Assembly: GCA_030550075.1 (NCBI GenBank)
Contig: JAUQQB010000001.1
Span: forward strand, 1-32,900
DNA length: 32,900 bases
DNA from: Chloroflexota bacterium
GTDB lineage: Bacteria > Chloroflexota > Anaerolineae > Thermoflexales > Thermoflexaceae
Reading direction: 5' to 3'
Shown here piece after piece: positions 1-7,744 of this stretch (its first letter is position 1; the number at the start of each line of letters is the position of its first letter). The notes below the pieces were generated by a model. The model worked only from the letters and a program-made list of their open reading frames with translations. It made no database searches and was not told the DNA's origin. The position numbers were made by a program, and so were the translations under genes.

Positions 1-220
1 AGAAGAGGCCGCCCAGGGCGGCGATGAAGACGCCGATGGTGTAGGTGCGGCGCTTGCGCAGGTGGCGGGCATGGGCGTTGGGATGATAGCGCAGCTCCTC
101 GGCGGCAGCCAGGACCCGCCGCCGGGTTTCTTCGCTGATGTTCCCCTTGCCGTTGAGGACCAGGGAGACGGTGGTGATGCTGACTCCGGCACGCCGGGCC
201 ACATCTTTGAGGGTTACCAT
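1..220 (-). CDS. LacI-family transcriptional repressor, N-terminal part
   Basis: Partial gene: it starts with ATG at 220-218 and runs off the left edge after about 73 codons. The visible part is a complete LacI-type DNA-binding head. It has the helix-turn-helix beginning VTLKDVARRAGVS and TTVSLVLNG, then the RYHPNAHARHL hinge segment. The hinge Leu that opens a central CpG in LacI/PurR complexes is present. The effector domain, cut by the edge, begins at YTIGVF. The start overlaps the stop of the glucanase gene (ATGGTAA), so it is the last visible gene of the sugar operon and probably translationally coupled. I infer that it represses the operon through the palindrome at 16641-16662. The inducer is probably a sugar or sugar phosphate, but that domain is not visible. 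Confidence 0.93.
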   Translation of the reverse strand, partial: MVTLKDVARRAGVSITTVSLVLNGKGNISEETRRRVLAAAEELRYHPNAHARHLRKRRTYTIGVFIAALGGLF

Positions 221-1587
221 TTCCTGATTTCCAGCCTCTCCAGACCTTTGAGGATGTAGGGGTTGTTCATCGTGATCCGGTAGACGACATCGTTCTGGGC
301 GTTCGCCAGCATTAGCAGGGAGATGCCCTTATCTATGCCGATGACGTCACGGGCGAACCAATCTTCGGTCAGGTTGAAGGCGTCCTGGAAACCGTAGGGA
401 CCCTTCAGCCGATCCAGAGTGAAATAATATACCATAGCCTGCCGGGATTGTTCGGGCAGGAAGAGGATGGACCCAATCGCCCCCGCCGGGGCGACGGTGT
501 CGTCCACCAGGTGTTGCCGGTTGTCGTAGCCGGAGGGCGGCGCACCGTAACGGCCTTCATAGCCGTGGGGGCCGTCGCAGGCGGTCAGGCCCCAGGCCAG
601 GGGGCCGAGGGTCAGGTACTTTTCGTCCATATTCACCGCGAAGTTGTAGTGGGCCTTCGCGGCCTCCACGGAGTTGGCGAACCAGTCCACGCCCTGGCGG
701 TCGGTCCGGCCGCGAAAGTCTATCCAGGCATGGCTGTACTGGTAGGTGAAGAGGGAGCCGAACCAGGAGTGGATGAAAGGCTGGCCGTCGCCGTAGCGGG
801 CCCGGTGCCGGGTGAACGTGTAATAGATGGAGGGGTCCAAGGGATAGGTGGGGGAGCCGGCCGCCAGGACGTAGAGCATCAACTGTTCGGCGTAGAAGTC
901 CCAGTGGCCCTCAAACCCTTTCTCAGGGCGGTAGGCCATATAGAACATGTTGCGGGAGGGATCCACGAACCAGGGCCACTCCACGGCCGTGTAGATCGCC
1001 TGCGCTTTGGCCTGCGTTTCGCCACCGCAGTAGTCGCCTGCGGTCAGGACGCCCATGAGCAGGATGGCGGTATCGATGCTGGAGACTTCGCTCTGCCAGG
1101 CCCTCTGTCCGGTCTCCATATCCAGGAAGTGGTAGTAGAAACCGTGCTCGCGAGGTATAGCCGCCAGGGTGTCCAGGGTTCCGTCTATGCGCGCACAGGC
1201 CTGCGCGCGGGGGATGTAGCCTTTCTCCACGCCGATCACATACGCGGTCAGCCCGAAGCCCACGGCGGCGATGCTGGAGATGCCCGGAGAACCGGGATAG
1301 CGATCCCGGATCAGGCCGTAACCGGGACTGCCGGGGGTTGTGTTGGCCTGCTCCCAGAAGAAGTTGAAGGCGCCGCGCATTTCCCACTCTATGACGTCAT
1401 CGGCGGAGACCGGCGTGGGGGTAGGAGCAGGCCTCCACGTCGGGGAGGGGGAAGGCGGGATGGCCGTGGGGGTCTGCTCCAGGACGGTCAACGTCACCGT
1501 CGGAGCCGGCGCGGCGCAGGCGGCCATGGTCAAAAGCGGAACGCAGACAAACGCAGATATACGCCGATTTGCGCTTTGTTTATTCAC
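214..1587 (-). CDS. GH144-type glucanase (glycoamylase-like domain) lipoprotein
   Basis: A 457-aa exported protein. It has a signal peptide with a lipobox-like MAAC (Cys24), a Pro/Thr spacer (about 28-60) and an (alpha/alpha)6-type catalytic region (about 65-450). That region resembles the glycoamylase-like family (PF10091), which includes the GH144 endo-beta-1,2-glucanases. Recognisable segments are GLIRDRYP (91-98), HGFYYHFLDMETG (148-160), EVSSIDTAILLMG (167-179), WDFYAEQLMLYVLA (229-242) and YSHAWIDFR. The start is a GTG that overlaps the permease stop by 8 bases, with an upstream GGACGGGG. The signal peptide is encoded in part by a decamer repeat (1541-1570). The pairing with a GH94 phosphorylase suggests surface hydrolysis of a beta-glucan, with beta-1,2-glucan the best guess. 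Other specificities in this superfamily are possible because catalytic residues were not mapped. Confidence 0.82.
   Translation of the reverse strand: MNKQSANRRISAFVCVPLLTMAACAAPAPTVTLTVLEQTPTAIPPSPSPTWRPAPTPTPVSADDVIEWEMRGAFNFFWEQANTTPGSPGYGLIRDRYPGSPGISSIAAVGFGLTAYVIGVEKGYIPRAQACARIDGTLDTLAAIPREHGFYYHFLDMETGQRAWQSEVSSIDTAILLMGVLTAGDYCGGETQAKAQAIYTAVEWPWFVDPSRNMFYMAYRPEKGFEGHWDFYAEQLMLYVLAAGSPTYPLDPSIYYTFTRHRARYGDGQPFIHSWFGSLFTYQYSHAWIDFRGRTDRQGVDWFANSVEAAKAHYNFAVNMDEKYLTLGPLAWGLTACDGPHGYEGRYGAPPSGYDNRQHLVDDTVAPAGAIGSILFLPEQSRQAMVYYFTLDRLKGPYGFQDAFNLTEDWFARDVIGIDKGISLLMLANAQNDVVYRITMNNPYILKGLERLEIRKW
1531..1579 (-). repeat. Decamer tandem repeat inside a signal-peptide coding region
   Basis: On the plus strand three 10-base units follow one another at 1541-1570: ACGCAGACAA, ACGCAGATAT and ACGCCGATTT, flanked by GCGGA and GCGCTTTG. 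Read on the minus strand this is the TCTGCGTT-type repeat that I remember as a dispersed, usually intergenic, element in several bacterial phyla. Here it encodes residues about 4-19 of the glucanase lipoprotein, including the start of the hydrophobic core. Confidence 0.6.
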
Positions 1588-2578
1588 CGGTAATCCCCGT
1601 CCTTTCTACGGATTCCACAAACCATCGCTGGAGGACGAAGTACATGACCAGGAGCGGCAGGATGTTCAGGAAGGTTCCGGCCAGTTTGATCGCTTCGTTC
1701 AGACGGTCAAAGATATTGACCGTGCCGGGCGGGTAGAGGTTCTGATAGGCCTGGACGAACCGGGAAAGCTGCATCGGCAAGGTCTGGATGCCGCCTTCCA
1801 GAAAGATGACCGTCAGGTAGGTCTCGTTCCAGTACCAGACGATGGAGAAGATGAAGGAGACGATGTAGGCCGGAAGGGCATTGGGGACCGCGATCTGGAA
1901 GAAGATGCGGGCCTCGGTGGCGCCGTCTATCCGGGCGGCCTCTTCCAGGACTTTGGGGAGGGAGAGGAAGGTCTGGTAGAAGATGAGTATGAAGATGGCG
2001 CTGCGGAATCCCTGACCGCCCAGGGCGGGGAGAACCAGCGACCAGAGCGTGCCCAGCAGGCCCAGGCGGCGGTAGGTCAGCATCTGCGGGATGGCGGTGT
2101 TCTGCGGCGGGATGATGAAGGTCGCCAGAATCAGGGCGAAGAGCAGGGGCTTGCCGGGAAAGCGGTAGCGGGCCAGCCCATAGCCGACAATGGAACAGAC
2201 CACCGTCTGCAGAATCGAGGGCACCACGCTGACCAGGATGGAGGCCAGGAGGGTGGAGGGGTAGTTGAGCACCCGGAAGGCCCGGACGTAGTTGCCGAAG
2301 TATAGCTCCGTCGGCACCCATTGCACCATCGGGTTGAGCAGGTCTGTGGGGCTCTTCAGGCTGGTGATGAGCATGAACAGGAGCGGGTAGAGGTAGACGA
2401 AGCCGATGGCCACCAGCAGGGCATACACCACCAGGGTGAAGAGCAGTCCATAGCGGGCATGAGTGCCCAGCAGGACGCCGCGAACCCGATCCCGGTACCC
2501 CGGCCATTGAGCGAGCACGCTCCGGAGACGGGCCGGCCACTCGGAGGGAAGGGTCTTCCTTAACGGATGAGCCGCCAT
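1580..2578 (-). CDS. Carbohydrate ABC transporter permease, MalG type (pair 2)
   Basis: A 332-aa inner-membrane protein with about six transmembrane helices and a 30-40 residue basic N-terminal extension. The cytoplasmic EAA loop that contacts the ATPase is EEAARIDGATEARIFFQIAVP, placed in the C-terminal half as in MalG-type permeases. The ATG is at 2578-2576, three bases after the stop of the MalF-type partner, with AAAGGTGTGA upstream. The gene ends inside the start region of the glucanase gene (8-base overlap). Together with the 2582-3463 gene it should form the channel of one sugar importer. Which of the two binding proteins serves it cannot be read from order alone. The 476-aa lipoprotein is the leftover candidate. 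No ATPase gene is visible in the operon, so a shared MsmX-like ATPase elsewhere is likely. Confidence 0.92.
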   Translation of the reverse strand: MAAHPLRKTLPSEWPARLRSVLAQWPGYRDRVRGVLLGTHARYGLLFTLVVYALLVAIGFVYLYPLLFMLITSLKSPTDLLNPMVQWVPTELYFGNYVRAFRVLNYPSTLLASILVSVVPSILQTVVCSIVGYGLARYRFPGKPLLFALILATFIIPPQNTAIPQMLTYRRLGLLGTLWSLVLPALGGQGFRSAIFILIFYQTFLSLPKVLEEAARIDGATEARIFFQIAVPNALPAYIVSFIFSIVWYWNETYLTVIFLEGGIQTLPMQLSRFVQAYQNLYPPGTVNIFDRLNEAIKLAGTFLNILPLLVMYFVLQRWFVESVERTGITGE

Positions 2579-2581
2579 CGC

Positions 2582-3463
2582 TCACACCTTTGCCGCACGG
2601 GATCGGAGGGCCAGATATACGATCAGCAAGATCAGGACCAGGACGGCGAAATACAGAAAGGACATCGCGCTGGCGTAGCCGATGCCGCCTTTGATGTCGT
2701 AGGTCTGGGTATAGATATAGCGCACGAGTTTGTTTTCGGAAAAGTGCGAGAGGGTGATGACGGTGTAGACCGCCACCACAATGTTGGTGGTAGAAAGGGA
2801 GGGGAGGGTGATTTTCCAGAAGGACTCCCAGGCGGAGGCGCCGTCTATGGCGGCGGCCTCGTAGATGCTGCGGTCTATCTTCTGCAGGCTGGCCAGGTAG
2901 ATGAGAATCTGCACGCCGGAGAACCAGAGACTAAGGATGAACGACGTCATCAGATATTCGGCGGGGCCGCGCAGGACGCCGGGCAACCGGGCGAGGAACT
3001 CCAGGACGATCGGAGACTGGGCGATCTGGGGGACCGTCGTGGCGCCCTGGGCGACCAGTTCCCGGATGACCGGCCCGCTGGTGATGACAACAGGCAGGAA
3101 GAAGATGGTGCGGAAGAGGCCCTTCAGCGACAATTTCAGATTGAGGAAAAGGGCAATGATGAGGGAGAAGATCATAATGATCGGCACCGAGAAGATGGTT
3201 TCCACCGCGTATTCGATCAGCAGTTCCACGAAGATCGGGTCGGTGAAGAGGGCGCGCGTGTAGTTCTGCCAGCCGACGAAGGTCTGCTCCACGCCGGTGG
3301 CGGAGACGATGACATGGTTCAGGCTGTAGCGGAACGTCTCCACCAGGGGGACCAGGGTGAAAAGGATGAAGCCAACAATCCACAGGGCGACGAACGCGTA
3401 GCCCTGGAGGGCCTGTCGGGTGCGGTAACGGAGGGACATGGAGGGACGGGACGGCGCTTTCAT
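2582..3463 (-). CDS. Carbohydrate ABC transporter permease, MalF type (pair 2)
   Basis: A 293-aa membrane protein with six predicted helices and the EAA loop YEAAAIDGASAWESFWKITLP, typical of the MalF/UgpA-like subunit of sugar importers. The start ATG overlaps the stop of the DUF5696 gene as ATGA (4 bases), so the two should be translated together. A second Met at residue 9 (MSLRYRTRQ) is a possible alternative start. There is no large periplasmic insertion like that of E. coli MalF, so it is close to the short form common in Gram-positives and Chloroflexota. It pairs with the MalG-type gene three bases downstream. Confidence 0.92.
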   Translation of the reverse strand: MKAPSRPSMSLRYRTRQALQGYAFVALWIVGFILFTLVPLVETFRYSLNHVIVSATGVEQTFVGWQNYTRALFTDPIFVELLIEYAVETIFSVPIIMIFSLIIALFLNLKLSLKGLFRTIFFLPVVITSGPVIRELVAQGATTVPQIAQSPIVLEFLARLPGVLRGPAEYLMTSFILSLWFSGVQILIYLASLQKIDRSIYEAAAIDGASAWESFWKITLPSLSTTNIVVAVYTVITLSHFSENKLVRYIYTQTYDIKGGIGYASAMSFLYFAVLVLILLIVYLALRSRAAKV

Positions 3464-5652
3464 GGCGTTACCTCCCTGAGGAGGGCATCCCGCGCCGGGA
3501 TGGTGAGGCCGTAGAGCTGGACGGGAGCCTCATTGTAATTAACCAGAATCTGTTTGCCGTTGCTGTAGGTGGTGGCGAAGACGCCCGGCGCGACCTGCTC
3601 GTGGCCGACGATGCTGGCGCCCTGGACCGGGGCCAGCAGTCCGTTCAGCCAGGCATAACTTTCCTCTATTTCTTCTTCCAGCTGGCGATAGGCGGAGACG
3701 TAAATCCAATTGGAGCGGGTCTTCAGAATGCGGGCGGTCTCCTCGTGGGTCAGGAAGAACGATGGATAGACGCCGTATTCGGCGTGCCGCAGCAGGTCGC
3801 CGCGCACGTCGGGGGAGAAGTTCAGCGCCTCGCCGTAGTAAGGGACGTAGCCGGAGAGGACGATGGGCAGAAACGGCACCGTCTGGGTGGTGAAAATGTA
3901 GCCGTTATCGGTGATGGGGAGGTCGTAGATGGCGCGGGCGTAGGCGAAGAGATAGTCGTTGGGCCGGTAGAGGGCCAGCGGGACGGGGGAACCCTCCAGC
4001 AGGGCCCGGTAGGCGGCGATGGCCTCTTCCCGGTTGAGGGAAGCGCCGCGGCGAAAGTCGGAATAGAGCGTGCCGCCGATGCCGTCCAGCGCCAGGCCGA
4101 TCCCGCCTTCATCTTTCAGGCTGTGGCCGAGGGCGGCGAAGCGGGATTGGAGGGCCTGGAGGTTGAAGTAGAAGTTGGGCTTGCCGCGCCGGTGGCCTTG
4201 CGGATAGTCGCCGGTAATGGCCATGGCCAGGTCGTAGCGGGAGAACGAGCCCGGCTCCTCTCGCAGCGCGGCGGTCGGGTCCAGATAGAGCGCAAAAGTC
4301 CCGCCACGGCGGGCGACCTCCCCGGCCGCTCGCCGCAGGTCCCTCTGGCTTCCCAGGGCCCGCTCCAGTTGCAGGCGGTTGGGGAAGGCCGCCGACGCGC
4401 CGCCCGGCTGCCAGCCATAGTAGACCACCTGAGGGTTCTTCACGTCCAGCTGGGCCAGGATTTCCTCCATCTGGGCGAGGGTGGTCATCGGGATGACCCG
4501 GTTCCAGAAGAGGACCCGCTCCCGCTCCGCGCCCAGAAACTCCAGGCGGATGCCGATACCTCCGGTGCGCATCTCCTGACGGCGCAACAGTCCCTTCTCC
4601 AGCAGGTAGCGCTGGTAATTGCGCGCCATGCCGACGTAATTGGCTTCGGGGCCGGCCAGAAAGCGGTAGTGCAGGACGATGTCAAAGCGGTTGGTCTGTG
4701 GCTGGATGACGGTCACGCCGTCGCCGGAGCGGCTGGTGCGCTGGAAATAACTCTCGTTGTAGATGAAGGCGTTGTAGAGGAAATTGAAGTTGGTGATAAT
4801 CCCGGCGGGATGGGCCTGAATTTCGGCGTAGGAAGCGCCTTTCTCCAGCACGGCCAGGTAAGCGTTGGGCCCGGCCGAGTGGACCATCCCGATGACCGGG
4901 ACCGAGATGGGATACGGAGGCCGCAGGGTGGGATCAAAGGGCATGGAAACGAGCATGCCCAGGTCGGGGCCGTAGTAGCGGCCGTAATACATATTTTGGG
5001 CCCGGGTTTCGGCGGTGAAGCGAATCAGGCTTCCGCACCCGTCCGGAAGGAACATGTAGCCCGGGGTCTGGTCGCCCCGCGTGGCGCCCATCCAGGGATA
5101 GAGGTGAAGGACGCCCAGCCGAAACTCGCCTTCTTCCCGGATCCACTCCGAGGGCACCTCCACCTGCACGCCCGTCTCCTCCAGAGTAAGCTGCAATCCC
5201 ACGGCGATGCCGATCTCGGTGAAGGCGACCTGGGCCCGGATGCCCTGCTCCACAGGTTGAATCTCTATGGTGTGCTCCGCGTTGGCGATGGAGGCGCGCT
5301 TGACGTTGGCCCGCCGGTCCAGGTAGTCCACGCTGAGACCGCTCTGGGCGAAGGCGGTCCAGGCCCTGTTCAAGCGGTCGCCCGGCGCGCGCTCGTCCAG
5401 GTTGGAGTGCCAGATGTAGTGGTTGCGCCGGTCCACGACTTTGAAGGCCAGCGTCTCCGGGTTGACATACAACCGGAAGGTCCCGTTTTCGGCCACCAGC
5501 TGGTAGGTCTCCGGGATCCCGTCCGGGCGGGGCGCGGCATGCACGGGAGGGACCCCGAAGGACACGAAGGAGAACAAAAAGGACACGAGGATGAAAGTTC
5601 CGAGCCCTTTGTGTGCCCTGTGGGACCTTTGTGGCAAACCTTTCACGTCCAT
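3460..5652 (-). CDS. Secreted DUF5696-family protein
   Basis: A 730-aa exported protein. Residues 1-39 are a signal peptide ending near PPVHA-AP. The remainder is a large soluble region: an N-terminal beta-rich part (about 45-330) with repeated aromatic/Gly segments, then a part with alternating strands and helices (about 360-650) that could be a TIM-barrel-like fold. I recognise the family as DUF5696 from overall pattern, with moderate certainty. Its function is unknown. It lies between the YIP1 protein (one base between stop and start) and permease pair 2 (ATGA overlap), so it is probably made together with a sugar importer. An extracellular glycan-binding or glycosidase-like role is plausible but unproven. 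The signal peptide is encoded by inverted copies of a short repeat (5557-5640). Confidence 0.78.
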   Translation of the reverse strand: MDVKGLPQRSHRAHKGLGTFILVSFLFSFVSFGVPPVHAAPRPDGIPETYQLVAENGTFRLYVNPETLAFKVVDRRNHYIWHSNLDERAPGDRLNRAWTAFAQSGLSVDYLDRRANVKRASIANAEHTIEIQPVEQGIRAQVAFTEIGIAVGLQLTLEETGVQVEVPSEWIREEGEFRLGVLHLYPWMGATRGDQTPGYMFLPDGCGSLIRFTAETRAQNMYYGRYYGPDLGMLVSMPFDPTLRPPYPISVPVIGMVHSAGPNAYLAVLEKGASYAEIQAHPAGIITNFNFLYNAFIYNESYFQRTSRSGDGVTVIQPQTNRFDIVLHYRFLAGPEANYVGMARNYQRYLLEKGLLRRQEMRTGGIGIRLEFLGAERERVLFWNRVIPMTTLAQMEEILAQLDVKNPQVVYYGWQPGGASAAFPNRLQLERALGSQRDLRRAAGEVARRGGTFALYLDPTAALREEPGSFSRYDLAMAITGDYPQGHRRGKPNFYFNLQALQSRFAALGHSLKDEGGIGLALDGIGGTLYSDFRRGASLNREEAIAAYRALLEGSPVPLALYRPNDYLFAYARAIYDLPITDNGYIFTTQTVPFLPIVLSGYVPYYGEALNFSPDVRGDLLRHAEYGVYPSFFLTHEETARILKTRSNWIYVSAYRQLEEEIEESYAWLNGLLAPVQGASIVGHEQVAPGVFATTYSNGKQILVNYNEAPVQLYGLTIPARDALLREVTP
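5557..5640 (-). repeat. Inverted CACAAAGG-type repeat encoding a signal peptide
   Basis: The plus strand carries GAAGGACACGAAGG and AAAAAGGACACGAGG at 5557-5590. The opposite orientation, CCCTTTGTGTGCCC followed by GGACCTTTGTGG, is at 5605-5636. These are degenerate 9-base units of the CACAAAGGACACAAAGG kind, arranged as an imperfect palindrome. One arm encodes the basic n-region (SHRAHKG) and the other the hydrophobic core (LVSFLFSFVSF) of the DUF5696 signal peptide. Confidence 0.6.
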
Positions 5653-5653
5653 T

Positions 5654-7744
5654 TCATCCCCTCAGCCGGATTTCCCGCAGGATGGTCATCACGAAATCCG
5701 ATAACTGGAGGAACAGCACGTACAGGATATAGCCCGTCAGCAGCATCATGGCCATCGTGAACAGGGTGGTCAGGACGTTGCGGACCGTCTCGCCGAAAGA
5801 GTAGTTGTGGATTTCCTTGACCATGAGGAAGAGCATCAGGCCCGTCCAGGCCCACATCAGATTGATAGAGAAGGTGTACAGGAAGACCTCGTTGGTACTC
5901 AGCAGGTTGGAAAGAAGCGCGATGGGCATGGCGAAGAGGGCATAAGGGAAAAGCGCGTAAGCGGTGCCGATGACCACGTCCCGAACGCGCCCCTCGCCGT
6001 CGCTGATGGTGGAGACCAGGTAGTTGGCCGCGTTCCAGAGCGCCAGGAACACGATGGCGTAGACCAGCTCGTTGACGGCGCGAATCTCACCGGGATTGGC
6101 GTAGGGATTAAAGATGAAGCCGGTCACGTAGGGCGTCAGCACCCGGACCGCCACCACCCACAGGTAGAGCAGGAAGGCGAATCCCAGACTGCCGCGCTCA
6201 TTGATTTTGATATAGTAGAAACTATCGGCGGGCTGTTTGATGAAGCGGAACATGAACAGGAAGTCGTCCACCGGTTTCCGCGCCCGCAGCCAGGCCAGCC
6301 CGCGCCGCAGCGGGCTAAACCAGCCATAACGCCGGTTCAAACGTTGGAGCATGCTCTGGACGATGGAGAGGGCGACCAGCGCCAGGATGCCGTCTCCCAG
6401 ATACCGCTGGAGGATGGCGTTGCGCAGCTCCCAGAAGACCTCAGAGTAGCCACGGCGGTCTTCCGCGTAGCGGTAGTAGACCAGGGCGCGGGCGTAATCA
6501 CCCTCTTTGAAATAGGCGTCGGCGATCGCCTGATAGGCCATGATAAACGAGCCGTTGTAGCGCAGGACCTCTTCAAAGTAGGGTCGCGCCTGGGTGTAGA
6601 AGCCCTCCACATACAGGCGCACGCCGCTGTGGACCAGGCGGGCGAAGCTCGTCGCCTGATAGACCACGAGGGCGTTCTTCTCCCGGTCCAGGACATAAAT
6701 TCGGTCCTCATAGCGGGCGACCGCGCTGGGGTCACGCAGCGTTCCCAGCCGCTGGTCGCCCTGATCTTTGGCACCGAAGACGAAGAGGAGCATCCCTTTC
6801 AGGTTGTACTCGTAGATGCGGCCCTCCGCGTCCACCGCCGTGACCAGCCCGTAGGGGCTCACGTGAAGGTCGCGAAACGTCGCGGAGCCGTAGATCTCGG
6901 GGAAGATGTTGCGCCCGGCGACGGTGAAGCGGCGGATGCTCTGCCGGGGGTTGGTGCCAGCGGTCACGGTGAAGATCATCCCGTCGGCGTCTATCGCCAC
7001 GTTGGAGGGAGAGGCGGCTTCGCTCTTGATGAACTGCGCCAGTTGCTCCCTCGTCAGGAAAAGGCGCTGCAGGATCATCTTGAGGGACATCACGGCCGGG
7101 TTGGCGCCGAAGTACCCGACAAAGCGGCCGTCGGTGGTGAGCACCACCAGGCCGTTGGTGGAACCTTCGCTGACGACGTAGAGGTTCCGGCGGGCGTCCA
7201 CGACGATTTTGCGCGGCAGGAACTGGTTTTTGCGCCCAAAGAGGGGGTCGTTCGGGCGGCCGAACCGGCTCAGGAGATTCCCTTCCCGATCCAGAATGAC
7301 GACGGTGTTGCTTTTGGCGTCGGCGATGTAAAGGGTCCCCGCGCCATCCACAAAGACGCCGGTGGGGCCTGCTAGCAGGCCCTTCCCGTAGACAGCGGTG
7401 ACTTCCAGGTCCCGGTTCAGGCGCAGGACGCGGCGGTTGCTCGTGTCGGCGATGTAGAAGTCGCCGTCGGGCGTGATGAAGAGGTCCTCCGCGCCGGAGA
7501 CCGGCAGTTCCACCTCGGTCAGGGGCAGGTAGGCGTCCTGGGTCAGGTAAAGCCGTCCCCCCGGCCCCAGGGCCCAGGTGGTGTAGGGAGCCCGCGTCTC
7601 GGCCGGGGTCCACAGCGCCAGGCAGAGCAGGAGCCCCAGGAGGACGCAAAGGACACGCGAGGGGCGCCAGGGGATGCGGAAAAACTTTGTGCCCTTTACG
7701 CCCTTCGTGTCTTTTGTGGTTTTCAAAACGGGAACCCGTTTCAT
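5654..7744 (-). CDS. NHL beta-propeller / TPR / YIP1 multi-domain membrane protein
   Basis: A 696-aa protein of unusual composite architecture. It has a basic N-terminus and signal/anchor (about 28-50), then an extracytoplasmic NHL-type beta-propeller (about 60-365). The propeller repeats have the form DGxLYIAD (GDFYIADTSNRRVLRLN, GTLYIADAKSNTVVILD, DRIYVLDREKNALVVY). A TPR-like helical stretch (about 375-430, with AIADAYFKEGDYARALVYY) and one transmembrane helix (about 452-468) follow. The C-terminus is a five-helix YIP1-like membrane domain (about 500-690). The ATG overlaps the upstream permease stop as ATGA. From memory, YIP1/NHL and DUF5696 genes travel with sugar permeases in Paenibacillaceae as well. 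The function is unknown. The propeller could bind ligand outside the cell while YIP1 sits with the permeases, as sensor, assembly factor or accessory subunit. Confidence 0.8.
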   Translation of the reverse strand: MKRVPVLKTTKDTKGVKGTKFFRIPWRPSRVLCVLLGLLLCLALWTPAETRAPYTTWALGPGGRLYLTQDAYLPLTEVELPVSGAEDLFITPDGDFYIADTSNRRVLRLNRDLEVTAVYGKGLLAGPTGVFVDGAGTLYIADAKSNTVVILDREGNLLSRFGRPNDPLFGRKNQFLPRKIVVDARRNLYVVSEGSTNGLVVLTTDGRFVGYFGANPAVMSLKMILQRLFLTREQLAQFIKSEAASPSNVAIDADGMIFTVTAGTNPRQSIRRFTVAGRNIFPEIYGSATFRDLHVSPYGLVTAVDAEGRIYEYNLKGMLLFVFGAKDQGDQRLGTLRDPSAVARYEDRIYVLDREKNALVVYQATSFARLVHSGVRLYVEGFYTQARPYFEEVLRYNGSFIMAYQAIADAYFKEGDYARALVYYRYAEDRRGYSEVFWELRNAILQRYLGDGILALVALSIVQSMLQRLNRRYGWFSPLRRGLAWLRARKPVDDFLFMFRFIKQPADSFYYIKINERGSLGFAFLLYLWVVAVRVLTPYVTGFIFNPYANPGEIRAVNELVYAIVFLALWNAANYLVSTISDGEGRVRDVVIGTAYALFPYALFAMPIALLSNLLSTNEVFLYTFSINLMWAWTGLMLFLMVKEIHNYSFGETVRNVLTTLFTMAMMLLTGYILYVLFLQLSDFVMTILREIRLRG
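7641..7723 (-). repeat. Inverted CACAAAGG-type repeat encoding a second signal peptide
   Basis: The plus strand has GGACGCAAAGGACACGCGAG at 7643-7662. The opposite orientation, CTTTGTGCCCTTTACGCC then CTTCGTGTCTTTTGTGG, is at 7685-7720. The 9-base unit and the two-orientation arrangement match the element in the neighbouring DUF5696 gene. It encodes the n-region TKDTKGVKGTK and the start of the hydrophobic core (PSRVLCVLL) of the YIP1 protein. Confidence 0.6.

Noticed and set aside
214..1587. True GH15 glucoamylase
   Set aside because: The glycoamylase-like (PF10091) name is misleading. The motifs and the GH94 neighbour fit the GH144-type group better, and GH15 hallmarks were not seen.
3601..5760. 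A 719-codon open frame on the plus strand opposite the DUF5696 gene, and similar long antisense frames at 448-1593, 5807-7375 and 15186-16781
   Set aside because: They mirror GC-rich codon structure of the minus-strand genes. Their products are low-complexity Gly/Asp/Gln/His/Arg-rich and match no family, and the opposite strand carries clear domains.
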